A stretch of 64,000 nt of DNA from Algoriphagus hitonicola (GTDB lineage Bacteria; Bacteroidota; Bacteroidia; Cytophagales; Cyclobacteriaceae): positions 310,001 through 374,000 of the forward strand of contig NZ_FOPC01000002.1 in the NCBI RefSeq assembly GCF_900113375.1, read 5' to 3'. Within the stretch, counting starts at the first letter, position 1. Each line of letters starts with the position of its first letter. The position numbers were made by a program, and so were the translations under genes. This document shows, one piece after another, positions 1 to 8,881 of this stretch. The notes under the pieces are model-generated. The model had not been told where the DNA came from. It saw only the letters and a program-made list of their open reading frames with translations, and made no database searches.

Positions 1-242
1 GCAATGGAATTGATATCAGAAACTATCCACTCGGAACCCTGAGCCGTATCGATCAGTTTACCGGCGACAAAAGGAAAGGTCAACAGCGTCAGTGAGGAGA
101 GCAGTAAAAAACCTAAACCCAAAAAAAACATCCCTCGATAGGGAAGCATAAACTGGAATATCCCACCCAGTTTCCTGAAATTCTGCTTATTCAATCGCCG
201 CTTTTCATGCTCTTCTAAAGCATTCCCTCTTTTTTTCGCCAT
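1..242 (-). CDS. ABC transporter, fused permease/ATPase (N-terminal fragment)
   Basis: Only the first 80 codons are inside the window; the gene runs off the left edge. The ATG at 242 is followed by a basic stretch (MAKKRGNALEEHEKRR) and then a long hydrophobic helix at about residues 35-60. The motif VAGKLIDTA after it is typical of the first periplasmic turn in the transmembrane domain of MsbA/LmrA-type half transporters. That family exports lipids or drugs as a homodimer in the inner membrane, with the ATPase domain at the C-terminus, which is not visible here. The substrate cannot be told. The family call rests on the N-terminal pattern alone. Confidence 0.7.
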   Translation of the reverse strand, partial: MAKKRGNALEEHEKRRLNKQNFRKLGGIFQFMLPYRGMFFLGLGFLLLSSLTLLTFPFVAGKLIDTAQGSEWIVSDINSI

Positions 243-309
243 GCTTAATAATACTTCAACCCGCAAAATTAGGCCTTTTCACAGGAATACCATGCACTAT
301 TTTTTTCAA

Positions 310-1431
310 TCAACCGAATGAGGCCAAAAGCTCTCCAGCCAGCTCCTCTCCCAAGGCCGAAGCATGCTTAAATCCATGCCCCGAACAAGCCGAAACCATT
401 TTTACTTGATTCATTTGTGGGTGATTTAGTATGACAAATTTGGCATCTGGGGTAAGTGTATAAAAGCAAACTTCACTTTTTTCGATCTTAGGCAAAAGTC
501 CCTCAAATTTCCCTCGGAGTTTTTCTTCCCAAAAGAGATCCTTTTCTGCCTGACTCACTAAGCGCTGAATAGAATCCGGGTGCCCGACATCTTCGAATTG
601 CTCGGAGGCGATTTTTAGGGTTTCCCCGTCCATACTGGGAAAACCATACAGAAAATCAGTAGGGCTTGGGCCATATCCCCACATAAAAACCGAATTCTGG
701 TCTGCCATCGGACTACCTTTTTCTACAGCTACCCAATGCAACACTTGACGGCATATCTTGAATTTCTTTATTTCCTCTTTTGCAGCAAAGTCCTTGATCC
801 AACCGCCCACCGAAATCACCACATACCTAGCCCGAATCCGCTCTTGCGTAAGCTCAACCTCCACCCAACCGTTGTTTTGCCGAATGGCCTGAACAGGCTG
901 GTTGATGCGGATTTTTGCGCCATTTTTTTCGGCCAGTTCAAGTTGCGTCCGAATAATCCGATCGGGAAAAACATATCCCGCTGAAGGCTCCACATATCCT
1001 CTCGATTGATCACTGACCACAAATGCCGGGTATCGGTTTCGGATCGATACCCCATTCAGAATCTCATGCCGGATATTTTCCGATTGGGCGATTTTGCAAG
1101 TGGTATCAAAAAAACTGCTTCCCCCATATTTGCTCCAAGGCTGGAGCCCAGAATCAAGTAGAATTCCTCCTACCTGACAAAACAGTTTTTCGGAAGATTC
1201 TTGCTCCATCAATTTCCAGATTTCCTGAGAGCGCCTGGCGAGTTTTACATATTCCTGACCCTCTCCGACAGCCAAACGCGTAATCCTGGTTTCTCCATGC
1301 GAGGAACCCATAGCATGTGGGGGATCAAATCGATCAATCCCCATAACCTGAGGCATGCTTTTGGACAAAAAATACAAGGCCGCGGAACCCACCGCTCCTA
1401 GTCCGATGACTATTGCGTTATATTCTTTCAT
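310..1431 (-). CDS. FAD-dependent oxidoreductase, monomeric sarcosine oxidase / N-methyltryptophan oxidase family
   Basis: This 373-residue protein has the full length of monomeric sarcosine oxidase. The Rossmann FAD motif GLGAVG is at residues 10-15, and GSSHGETRITR at 42-52 matches the family signature around the flavin. Cys322, in CFYTLTPD, sits where the family attaches FAD covalently, and Lys273, in LKIA, aligns with the lysine that activates oxygen. SGHGFKHA near the C-terminus is the second flavin-contact motif. Enzymes of this family oxidatively demethylate N-methyl amino acids, releasing formaldehyde and hydrogen peroxide. The true substrate (sarcosine, N-methyltryptophan, pipecolate or another amine) cannot be read from sequence. 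It appears to be transcribed alone, 67 bp downstream of the start of the ABC transporter gene. Confidence 0.85.
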   Translation of the reverse strand: MKEYNAIVIGLGAVGSAALYFLSKSMPQVMGIDRFDPPHAMGSSHGETRITRLAVGEGQEYVKLARRSQEIWKLMEQESSEKLFCQVGGILLDSGLQPWSKYGGSSFFDTTCKIAQSENIRHEILNGVSIRNRYPAFVVSDQSRGYVEPSAGYVFPDRIIRTQLELAEKNGAKIRINQPVQAIRQNNGWVEVELTQERIRARYVVISVGGWIKDFAAKEEIKKFKICRQVLHWVAVEKGSPMADQNSVFMWGYGPSPTDFLYGFPSMDGETLKIASEQFEDVGHPDSIQRLVSQAEKDLFWEEKLRGKFEGLLPKIEKSEVCFYTLTPDAKFVILNHPQMNQVKMVSACSGHGFKHASALGEELAGELLASFG

Positions 1432-1572
1432 AAAAATCCAAGCTGTTGAGATCCATAATTAACCAAAAAATCACTTTATCCCATCACAAAATCAATAGGT
1501 CTTGGCAGAAAATCATTCTTTCCAAATCCCGTATAAAAAACCCATAGCTTGATGTTAAAATAAGATCGCAAA

Positions 1573-1806
1573 ATGATTGGATTCATCATAATACTCCTCG
1601 GGGGCTATATCGCATCCCGTGGCTACAAAAAACTGGATTTATTAAAAAAATATGAATTCGAAAACACCACGCAAGGGGGCGTGGTGGAATTTGATTCCTA
1701 CGAAAAATCTAAAAACCATGAATCAAAAAAAGCGATGGGCCGGATCACCTTTTTTGCCGGAATTATCGTGTTTTGGATTGGATTTTTGTTTATGGTAGCC
1801 TTTTGA
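1573..1806 (+). CDS. Small two-helix membrane protein, unknown function
   Basis: A 77-residue protein with an N-terminal hydrophobic helix (residues 1-14), a charged middle rich in Lys, Glu and Asn, and a second helix at the C-terminus (about 57-77). I do not recognise a family. It is probably real because it is the only sizeable frame in this stretch, its ATG is well placed, and its stop abuts the convergent gene ending at 1807. The small size and two-helix layout would fit an accessory or stress membrane peptide, but no function is claimed. Confidence 0.5.
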   Translation: MIGFIIILLGGYIASRGYKKLDLLKKYEFENTTQGGVVEFDSYEKSKNHESKKAMGRITFFAGIIVFWIGFLFMVAF

Positions 1807-2406
1807 TCAGGATTTTCCCATTTGTGCGTCTATCAGTTCGCGCTTAAGTTTTCGCTCCCGCTCTAGGGTATTTTTCCGATGCTGGTCAAACTCCTCCTGC
1901 AAATCAGCCAAATCCCGCTGGGCCTTTTGGATTTTCTTGAAGCTTTTGAAATATTGGAATGAAAAAAACGCCAACGCCGAAGCCAATACAGCCACTAAAA
2001 TCCACATAATGGAAGAATACACCGCCTTGTGAATGCCTATTCCCAAAAACGAAAAGTTATCCTTGGCATCGATGGCTTCTTGCTTTTCTATTTCAGACTG
2101 GGCTAGACGCTGATTGATTGCCGCAGTGGAATCGTTTTGACTTCTGATTTGACTTTTAAGATCAATCACTTCTGCTCGCATGGTCTGCATCGAATCCAAA
2201 ATATTCGTTTTAAGTTGGTCTAGATTGGTCCGTTTTACTACTTTGTATTCCTGAAAATTATTGGATACTTCATAGATGTAATCAAACTGATTGTTTATGG
2301 TACCTGACTGGAGAGAATTTTGGCTATCCGAACTATTCTGAGCAACTGAATTAAAAGCAATGGAAAATAAAATAAAGAATAGAATGCTTCGGTTAAATTT
2401 TTTCAT
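1807..2406 (-). CDS. Periplasmic/inner-membrane coiled-coil protein, unknown function
   Basis: A 199-residue protein with a Sec signal peptide (residues 1-22, ending NSVAQ), a conserved-looking segment FDYIYEVSNNFQEYKVVKRTNLDQLK (first part at 41-55), a heptad-rich region at about 60-118, one transmembrane helix at 129-152, and a second charged coiled coil at 155-195. Proteins of this layout are common in Bacteroidota. I recall that they often carry the misleading database name tRNA (guanine-N1)-methyltransferase, although nothing here resembles TrmD. The real function is unknown. It is convergent with the small membrane protein, with no space between them. Confidence 0.7.
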   Translation of the reverse strand: MKKFNRSILFFILFSIAFNSVAQNSSDSQNSLQSGTINNQFDYIYEVSNNFQEYKVVKRTNLDQLKTNILDSMQTMRAEVIDLKSQIRSQNDSTAAINQRLAQSEIEKQEAIDAKDNFSFLGIGIHKAVYSSIMWILVAVLASALAFFSFQYFKSFKKIQKAQRDLADLQEEFDQHRKNTLERERKLKRELIDAQMGKS

Positions 2407-2563
2407 GTATCGTTAAATTTGAAAGGCTGGGGTGAAAGCCTGAAAATCAATAAATGTGCCTAAGGGTAAAATTAGGTTATTTTTTTGAATTTCTGGCTAA
2501 AAAATACTCTAATAAACGGTCATAATAATTGATTTTCAGTGGATTGCGCCTGAATAAATACCT

Positions 2564-3763
2564 ATGAAAAGTCTTATTTTAAGTCTCTGTTTTTTACTTT
2601 GCATGAACCAATTGCTTGCCCAAGAGGCTCGTCCGGATTCGGAATACGCCTTAGGAATAGAGGCTTTCAATCAAGAAGACTATGAGACGGCCTATTTGCA
2701 CTTCGAAAAGTGGATTCAAAATAATCCCCAAGACCCCCTTGGCTATTGGTATTTGGGACAGGTCTATGAAAATTTCGAAGGAGATGGGGTACAATTTGCT
2801 TTAGAAAATTACTCCATCGCACTTGAGCTGAATCCTGAACTGGCAGAAGTCTATATGAGCAGGGGAAGATTAAATTTACGCTTGGAGCGCTACGAATTTG
2901 CCGAAGAGGATTTTCTATCTTATCTCCGCCTTCCCAAAGGAGAAACCACCCAGGTGATCTACAAAAAATCAGCCACTGACCGTGGATTTTCCGGTGTTTT
3001 CACCGCTCAAACTGACAATCCTTCCGAGACGCTGTACCATTTGGGACTGAGCCGAATGGGAATGGAAGATTATCCCAAAGCCCTATCTTACTTGGATTCT
3101 GCGATATCGTATCAAGATGATGTTGCAGATTTTCATGCCGAAAAAGGCAAAGCACTGATGGAGCTGGGTCAAGAGTCTGAAGCTTTGGTATCCCTAAAAA
3201 AGGCCGTAGAGATTAATCCCAATCATTACTTGGCCCGGCAGCGAATCATTTTATTGGAAGAGGGTGGGGACAAAGAAAAGCTGGAAGTATTGACACAATC
3301 CATCTCCGATGATCCCGAAAATCCCCAGGCTTGGAAATTACGTGGATTTCATCGTCTGACCCATGATGATTTTGAAGGAGCTATAGCGGATTTTACAGAG
3401 GCCATTTCTATTATGCAGGACGATGTAGAAAACTGGAATTACCGAGGCAGTGCATTTGCGAAGCTAAAAGAATGGGAAAAAGCCGAGGAAGATTTTTCTT
3501 ATGCATTGACCCTTGCCGATCAAGATCCCGAACTCCTCCTCAGAAGAGGCCAAGCTCGATATTATCAAAATAAAGCCGAGGAAGCGTTAGCCGACTTTGT
3601 CCAATTGATCGCCTTAGACCCTCAAAATCCAACGGGATATTTTCACCGGGGAATTACCTTTCATCGATTGGATCGGCAGGAGGAAGCTTGCCAGGATTTG
3701 AATCAAGCCTTGTCCATGGGAATGGAGCAGGCAAAACCGATTTTGGATAAAATCTGTAAATGA
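2564..3763 (+). CDS. Secreted TPR-repeat protein
   Basis: A 399-residue protein with a signal peptide (residues 1-20, ending NQLLAQ) followed almost entirely by tetratricopeptide repeats. Recurrent units such as YALGIEAFNQEDYETAYLHF, YPKALSYLDSAI and PTGYFHRGITFHRLDRQEEA show the W/Y-G-A-P spacing of TPRs, with about eight to ten units. TPR arrays bind other proteins, and the exported location suggests a periplasmic or outer-membrane scaffold, but no partner is apparent. It is convergent with the permease gene that ends at 3772. No catalytic motif is seen. Confidence 0.85.
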   Translation: MKSLILSLCFLLCMNQLLAQEARPDSEYALGIEAFNQEDYETAYLHFEKWIQNNPQDPLGYWYLGQVYENFEGDGVQFALENYSIALELNPELAEVYMSRGRLNLRLERYEFAEEDFLSYLRLPKGETTQVIYKKSATDRGFSGVFTAQTDNPSETLYHLGLSRMGMEDYPKALSYLDSAISYQDDVADFHAEKGKALMELGQESEALVSLKKAVEINPNHYLARQRIILLEEGGDKEKLEVLTQSISDDPENPQAWKLRGFHRLTHDDFEGAIADFTEAISIMQDDVENWNYRGSAFAKLKEWEKAEEDFSYALTLADQDPELLLRRGQARYYQNKAEEALADFVQLIALDPQNPTGYFHRGITFHRLDRQEEACQDLNQALSMGMEQAKPILDKICK

Positions 3764-3771
3764 GTTTTTGC

Positions 3772-4998
3772 CTAAAGTTCCTTCACCGTATCCACCCGAG
3801 CCGCGATCAAAGCTGGACGCCAAGAAGCCAGTAAGGTAATCCCCACCACAGCCAAACTAATCCAGATAAAATCCCAAAAAATCATTTTGACCGGATAGGC
3901 ATCGACCAAAGCAGATGAGATGCCCAACGAAACCAAACCAAAATTCTGCTGAGCCAAACAAACCAAATACCCTAAAACCAACCCTATAAGCGCTCCGCTG
4001 AAGGCGATCAATGCACCCTGCTTTAGAAAAATACTCCGAATCAATCGATTCGGCGCACCCATCGCTTTGAGAATGGCAATATCTTTTCGCTTTTCGATGG
4101 CAAGCATACTGAGCGAAAAGAAAATATTAAAGGAGGCGATTGCAAGGATAAAAGTCAGGGTCAAGAACACAAAAAGCTTTTCAAGTTTTACGGTACGAAG
4201 TAGCCCGGCATGCTGTTCATCGGTGTTTTTGACTAAAAACTCCTCTCCGAGCTCCTTTTTTAGCCGCTCCTGAACTTCCCCTATCCGGTAGTCATCGGCG
4301 ACTTTGACCTCTAGAGAAGTTCGCTTATCTCCATAATTCAAGAGCTCTTGGGTAAATCGAAGCGGAGCAATGATGTATTCATCATCAAATTGCCGATCTA
4401 CTGAAAAAAATGCAGCAGGCTCCAAAATTGCGGAAGCATAAAGCTGCGAAGGGTCTAGCGTAGCCGCACTTCGGGGAGCCATGGGATAAAATACCTTGAG
4501 CGGGACATTAAAATCGTCCAAATTTACTGAAAGGAAAAAAGCTACACCTCTTCCCAAAATTGCTGCGGGACGCTTATCTGTCCCCAAGGTGGTGTCTCCC
4601 CAAAAGTACCCTTTCGAAAATCTGTCCTGATCCAGAAAATTATCCGAGACGCCTTTGATCGTGCCTACCATTTGATTGCCTCGATAATCCAAAAGTGCAT
4701 GGTCTTCGATGACTTCGGTCAGGACGGCTACACCCTCGACTTGACGGATATTTCCCAACCATTCTTCATCTACTACAAAACTCTTGCCCACTGCTGCTTC
4801 GATTTTCAGTTCGGCATCAAAACTTGCGAAAATACCGCGAATCAAATCTTCCAGACCGTTGAATACGGACATGACAATCACCAAAGCCATCGTCCCCACT
4901 GCCACTCCCACCATGGAAATAGTAGATAATACGGCAATGAAGTTTCGCTTTTTCTTACTACGAAAATATCTGGCGGCTATGAAGTAGCTGAGGTTCAA
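3772..4998 (-). CDS. LolC/LolE-type ABC transporter permease (FtsX/MacB fold)
   Basis: A 408-residue inner-membrane protein with one N-terminal helix (about 21-45), a large periplasmic domain (about 50-265) and three C-terminal helices, which is the MacB/FtsX permease layout. The cytoplasmic motif EKRKDIAILKAMGA is the coupling segment typical of LolC/LolE, which with the ATPase LolD release lipoproteins from the inner membrane. No ATPase gene is adjacent. The start is TTG at 4998, since the protein then begins MNLSYFIAARYF as in homologues. It lies 15 bp downstream of rbfA on the same strand, so the two are probably co-transcribed. Confidence 0.85.
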   Translation of the reverse strand: MNLSYFIAARYFRSKKKRNFIAVLSTISMVGVAVGTMALVIVMSVFNGLEDLIRGIFASFDAELKIEAAVGKSFVVDEEWLGNIRQVEGVAVLTEVIEDHALLDYRGNQMVGTIKGVSDNFLDQDRFSKGYFWGDTTLGTDKRPAAILGRGVAFFLSVNLDDFNVPLKVFYPMAPRSAATLDPSQLYASAILEPAAFFSVDRQFDDEYIIAPLRFTQELLNYGDKRTSLEVKVADDYRIGEVQERLKKELGEEFLVKNTDEQHAGLLRTVKLEKLFVFLTLTFILAIASFNIFFSLSMLAIEKRKDIAILKAMGAPNRLIRSIFLKQGALIAFSGALIGLVLGYLVCLAQQNFGLVSLGISSALVDAYPVKMIFWDFIWISLAVVGITLLASWRPALIAARVDTVKEL

Positions 4999-5013
4999 AA
5001 GGCAAGTTGAGGA

Positions 5014-5400
5014 TTAGTTTTCTTCTTCATCTTCATCTTCCTCATCGGGTGCGGGAGGAATATTCAAATCCCCGATTACTTTATCCATATACTGGGCATA
5101 GGAAGCCGATTCATCCGGGAAAAAAGCAAGTTCAGGAATAATTCGTACTGACTTTCCGATTCGCTTGCTTAGGTAAAGCCTTATTTCTTTTTTATGATCA
5201 TTGACTAAATCATAGATTTCTTTAGGCTCTGCTAGCAAAACGCTCAGGTAGACTTTAGCTACGCCCAAATCCGGGCTGACCATCACGCGGGTAACCGTGA
5301 CCATGGCACGTCCGATGAGATGGCGAGCTTCCTTTTGGAAAATCTCTCCGAGTTCTCTTTGAAGAAGTTTTGCGTGTTTTTGTTGTCTTTTACTTTCCAT
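5014..5400 (-). CDS. rbfA: Ribosome-binding factor A
   Basis: A 128-residue protein with the RbfA KH-like core: an N-terminal basic helix (SKRQQKHAKLLQRELGEIF), the strand VTVTRVMVSPDLGVAKVYLS, and a helix ending RIGKSVRIIPELAFFPDES. RbfA binds the immature 30S subunit near helix 1 of 16S rRNA and is needed for late maturation and growth in the cold. The C-terminus is unusually acidic (PDEEDEDEEEN), a tail that is variable in the family. It heads a likely two-gene unit with the LolC/E-type permease. Confidence 0.93.
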   Translation of the reverse strand: MESKRQQKHAKLLQRELGEIFQKEARHLIGRAMVTVTRVMVSPDLGVAKVYLSVLLAEPKEIYDLVNDHKKEIRLYLSKRIGKSVRIIPELAFFPDESASYAQYMDKVIGDLNIPPAPDEEDEDEEEN

Positions 5401-5484
5401 GTGAAGTATTTATGGTACAAATTTAGCGAAATACTTGGGTAAGCTTTAATTTCGGCCCCAAGCAATCTCTAAGACTTCCTATCC

Positions 5485-6876
5485 TTGTATCAATTTTTCA
5501 AAGTAAACGATCCTTTCCGACTCATCGGTGTGAGTTTATTCCTCATTTTGTGGACGTTGCTGTATTTGGTGCTTTCTGATTTTCCCATCACTGCACCGCA
5601 GTTGGGCTGGATGCTTTTGGGGCAGCGACTGGGAGATGGATATTTTCTCTACCAGGACATTATAGATGACAACGGCCCACTTTCGGCAGGTTTCTTTTTA
5701 TTTCTGGATTGGGTTTTTGGACGAAATGTGATGATATATGAATTGGTCGGGCGGCTTTTCATTCTGTTTCAGGTGATTTATTGGAACTTCACCTTGATTC
5801 GATACCGGGTTTTTGACGAAAACACCTATCTGCCTGCCATGGTTTTGCTGGCACTTTTCCACTTGAGTTTTGATCTGCTTGGGCTTACACCGGCTTTGCT
5901 GGGAAGTACCTTTCTTTTGCTGGCTTTAAATCAGCTTTTTTCCCAGACTGTCCTACAAAAAGACAGTAGCGAGTCAACTTTATTGATTGGGATATATGGC
6001 GGCTTGGCCACCGGATTTCACCCGATATACATTGTTTTCTTACCCTTCATGATTTTTGCGGGAATCGCAATCAGTGGGTTTAGTTTTCGGCAATTGGTCC
6101 TTTCCTTGGCAGGCTATCTCTTGCCGCTATTACTGATTTCTGTCTTTTATTACTGGAATGAGGGGCTGGATGAGGCGATTCAGATTTGGCCGTTGATCTT
6201 TCTATCCGAAAAATACCATTACCAACCTTATTCGCTTTGGCTAATGCTCGCGGCCATCCCGCTTTTGATGGCTTTATTGGGATTTCTGGTTAGCTCTATT
6301 TTTCGGGGAGCGACCATCAATCAGCAAAAACAGCGGCAGATCATGCTGATTTGGATGATTTTTGCCGGAGTGGGAATTTTCTTTGCCAAGCGACAAGCAA
6401 CTTACCAATGGGTCAGTCTCCTGCCCACACTGAGTTATTTGATTACTTCTTTTCTGATCTACACCAAAAATAAACTGGTGATACGAGTTTCATTCACTTT
6501 GTTGATTTTTGTCCTTCCGCTGGGCTGCTGGTGGCTGATGCGAAGTCAGCCTTCATGGAACGAGGACTATTTTGTCAATCAAAAACCCGAACAGGAAAAT
6601 TACCCGGAGGGACTTATGATTCTTGGGGATGACCTGAGTGGATATTTGGATGCTGAGTTCGCAGGCCCTTTTCTGAATTTTCATCTCAGCAAATTATTTC
6701 TCGAGCAAGAGCGTAATCTTTCGCAGCGAGCCAAGCTATTTACCATGATTCATTCCCAAAAACCCCCGATAATCCTCGATCAGGAAGGGGTATTCGAGCG
6801 ACTCTTGGATGATTACCCCGAATTGGAACGGGAATATGCCCAAAATCCTCAGGGCGTTTACCGTCTTATCAAATAG
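5485..6876 (+). CDS. Polytopic inner-membrane protein, unknown function
   Basis: A 463-residue protein with roughly ten to eleven hydrophobic helices and a soluble C-terminal region of about 90 residues. The first exposed loop carries LLGQRLGDGYFLYQDIIDDNGPLSAG, where charged and aromatic residues near the first helices recall glycosyltransferases of the GT-C fold, but no catalytic signature is convincing. It loosely resembles DUF6427-type membrane proteins of Bacteroidota. The only start before residue 40 is TTG at 5485; an in-frame stop lies at 5470-5472. It is divergent from rbfA, with 84 bp between the starts. Confidence 0.7.
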   Translation: MYQFFKVNDPFRLIGVSLFLILWTLLYLVLSDFPITAPQLGWMLLGQRLGDGYFLYQDIIDDNGPLSAGFFLFLDWVFGRNVMIYELVGRLFILFQVIYWNFTLIRYRVFDENTYLPAMVLLALFHLSFDLLGLTPALLGSTFLLLALNQLFSQTVLQKDSSESTLLIGIYGGLATGFHPIYIVFLPFMIFAGIAISGFSFRQLVLSLAGYLLPLLLISVFYYWNEGLDEAIQIWPLIFLSEKYHYQPYSLWLMLAAIPLLMALLGFLVSSIFRGATINQQKQRQIMLIWMIFAGVGIFFAKRQATYQWVSLLPTLSYLITSFLIYTKNKLVIRVSFTLLIFVLPLGCWWLMRSQPSWNEDYFVNQKPEQENYPEGLMILGDDLSGYLDAEFAGPFLNFHLSKLFLEQERNLSQRAKLFTMIHSQKPPIILDQEGVFERLLDDYPELEREYAQNPQGVYRLIK

Positions 6877-6939
6877 ATTTTTTAAAAACTGATTATCCGC
6901 AATTATACCAGTAGCCATATTTTCTTTGCTTAAGCGGCT

Positions 6940-7040
6940 GGAAGACCGATGACCGATGACCCAGCCTCGGCTGGCAGGCGAAGTTTGCTTAAATTGAACT
7001 TCAACCCTCATTTTGGTCCGTGCACAATTCTTACTGGTAA
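6940..7040. repeat. Candidate dispersed intergenic repeat with hairpin
   Basis: This gap contains a short direct repeat (GACCGAT followed by GACCGATGACC, 6944-6960), a perfect hairpin CCAGCC-TC-GGCTGG at 6961-6974, and outer inverted arms TACCAGTA (6906-6913) and TACTGGTA (7032-7039). Read on the minus strand it encodes TSPASRGWVIGHRSS, a string I recall from many short spurious predicted proteins in Cyclobacteriaceae. That would mean a dispersed element rather than a gene. Membership of a repeat family cannot be shown from one copy in this window. Confidence 0.4.
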
Positions 7041-7126
7041 GAAAGCGGATATACATATTTTAAAAAAACCCGGAAATCCTTTCCGTAAATTTCTCTCAAG
7101 TTTCTGTCATTATTCAAAATAAAATT

Positions 7127-7156
7127 TTGAAACGTTCACAAAATCGGCTAATTCGT
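7127..7156 (+). promoter_or_regulatory. Candidate Bacteroidota promoter for the sugar dehydrogenase
   Basis: TTG at 7127-7129 is followed after exactly 19 bases by TAATTCGT (7149-7156), a partial match to the Bacteroidota sigma-A pattern TTG-N19-TAnnTTTG. It lies 7 bp before the ATG at 7164, implying a very short leader. Confidence 0.4.
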
Positions 7157-7163
7157 AATTACG

Positions 7164-8834
7164 ATGAAGAATTGGCAAATTTATGTAGGCTTGTCATGGG
7201 TTCTTTTTTCCTGTGAAAAATCGGCCGAAAACAACAACTCCCCAGAATACTCCACTGAACCTGCTCAAATTCAAGCAGGAAAAACGCTATTTGAGACCCA
7301 TTGCTCGGCTTGCCATAGCTTCACACAAACTACCATCGGCCCAAATCTAAGTGGCCTCACCCGTGAAGTAGCACGAGATTGGATTAAAAAATTCATCGCC
7401 AACCCGAGCAAATTAATTGATGCCGGGGATCCTCGGGCAGTTTCCCTTTTTGAAGAATACAAAAGCTATATGCCGGCTTTTCCCCAATTAAAGGAAGACG
7501 ATTTAGAGGATTTGCTAGCATACATGCACACTTTCTCGGAACGGCCCAAAGCGCTAAACGCAAAAGCAATCACCAATCCGATTCCAGAATCCGTTCCTGA
7601 TTCAGGGATCGAGCTTCCGATCGAATTTTTTGCTCAAATTCCTGCCAGTGACAGTATTCCTCCCTTGGCGAAAATCACAAAACTGGAGTCGGAGCCGAAC
7701 TCCGGGCGGACTTTTGTGCAGGATCAACATGGCGTACTTTACGAATTGATTGGCGATGAGCCTAAAGTCTTTTTGGACTTAAAAGCGCTCCGACCCAAAC
7801 TGATCTCCAAACCAGGACTCGCCACAGGTTTTGGAAGCTATGCCTTTCACCCGGAATATCCACAAAACGGATTGCTCTACACTTCTCATACCGAGCCCGG
7901 TGGAACTGCCCCTGCGGACTTTGCCTATGCGGACAGTATCCCGGTTTTGATGCAGTGGGTGGTGACCGAATGGAAAACTGAAACTCCAGAAAAAAGGCCC
8001 TATCAGGGAGAGGGAAGAGAATTGTTGCGAATCAATGTGGTCAACCAAATCCACGGGATGCAGGAGTTGACCTTTCGGCCAAAGGCCAAAAAAACCGATC
8101 CCGATTATGGCTTACTTTATATTGGGATCGGAGATGGAGGAAGTGCTGAAAGCGGATTTCCTTTTATTGCAGATCATCAGGGTAGGATGCTTTGGAGTAG
8201 TATTTTGAGAATAGACCCACAGGGTAACAACAGCAAAAATGGCAAGTATGGAATCCCGGATCAAAATCCATTTGTGGCCGAAAAACAAAAAGCAGGAGAG
8301 GTTTTTGCCTACGGATTTCGAAACCCTAACCGGATTTTTTGGGATGAAAATGGACAAATGTATGCTACCGATATCGGACATCATCAGATCGAAGAGTTGA
8401 ATTTGATCGAAGCTGGAGCTTTTTACGGATGGCCGCTTCGGGAAGGAACCTTCGTCATCAATCCATACGGAAACATGAATGAAATCTTTGCTCTGCCAGA
8501 GGATGATGCTCAACTCAATGCCCGCTATCCATTGATCCAATTGGATCACGATGAGCTAAATGCTATCATCGGTGGATATTTTGTAAAGAATGGCCCCTTT
8601 AAAGGCAAATGGCTTTTTGGGGATGTTCCCAGTGGGAAACTGTTTATTGCCGATTTAAGTGACTCCAATTCTCCCGAGGTGAAAAGGTGGAGTGCTAGTA
8701 TCAATGGCACAAAAATAGACCTTCAGCAGATGGTTGGCGGAGGTCGGGTAGATTTGAAATTTGGACAGGATGCTACAGGTCAGCTTTACCTGATGACCAA
8801 AAAAGACGGAAAAATCTATAAAATCAAAAGCTAA
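7164..8834 (+). CDS. Cytochrome c / PQQ-type sugar dehydrogenase lipoprotein
   Basis: A 556-residue protein. The N-terminus is a lipoprotein signal (SWVLFSC, Cys17), so it should be membrane-anchored outside the cytoplasm. Residues 35-120 form a class I cytochrome c domain with the heme motif C47-SAC-H51 and probable axial Met103 in YMPAFP. The remainder is a six-bladed propeller of the glucose/sorbosone dehydrogenase (GSDH) family: NQIHGMQELTFRP carries the conserved catalytic-type His, and FAYGFRNPNRIFWD and VDLKFGQDATGQLYL are family motifs. Such fusions oxidise sugars with PQQ and pass electrons through the attached heme. No PQQ synthesis genes are in the window, so cofactor supply is unknown. 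It ends at a bidirectional terminator. Confidence 0.88.
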   Translation: MKNWQIYVGLSWVLFSCEKSAENNNSPEYSTEPAQIQAGKTLFETHCSACHSFTQTTIGPNLSGLTREVARDWIKKFIANPSKLIDAGDPRAVSLFEEYKSYMPAFPQLKEDDLEDLLAYMHTFSERPKALNAKAITNPIPESVPDSGIELPIEFFAQIPASDSIPPLAKITKLESEPNSGRTFVQDQHGVLYELIGDEPKVFLDLKALRPKLISKPGLATGFGSYAFHPEYPQNGLLYTSHTEPGGTAPADFAYADSIPVLMQWVVTEWKTETPEKRPYQGEGRELLRINVVNQIHGMQELTFRPKAKKTDPDYGLLYIGIGDGGSAESGFPFIADHQGRMLWSSILRIDPQGNNSKNGKYGIPDQNPFVAEKQKAGEVFAYGFRNPNRIFWDENGQMYATDIGHHQIEELNLIEAGAFYGWPLREGTFVINPYGNMNEIFALPEDDAQLNARYPLIQLDHDELNAIIGGYFVKNGPFKGKWLFGDVPSGKLFIADLSDSNSPEVKRWSASINGTKIDLQQMVGGGRVDLKFGQDATGQLYLMTKKDGKIYKIKS

Positions 8835-8839
8835 AAAAA

Positions 8840-8875
8840 CGGCTCCCTAAATTGGGAGCCGCTTTCGATTTTTAG
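8840..8875. terminator. Bidirectional intrinsic terminator
   Basis: An 8-bp stem CGGCTCCC (8840-8847) / GGGAGCCG (8854-8861) has an A-run on its left and a T-rich run on its right. It serves the dehydrogenase gene ending at 8834 and the convergent secDF ending at 8882. Confidence 0.85.
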
Positions 8876-8881
8876 GGTGAT

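Noticed and set aside
6736..7056. A 106-codon minus-strand frame over the end of the polytopic membrane protein gene
   Set aside because: Its first half comes from the intergenic repeat-like element and its second half is antisense to coding sequence; I treat it as spurious.
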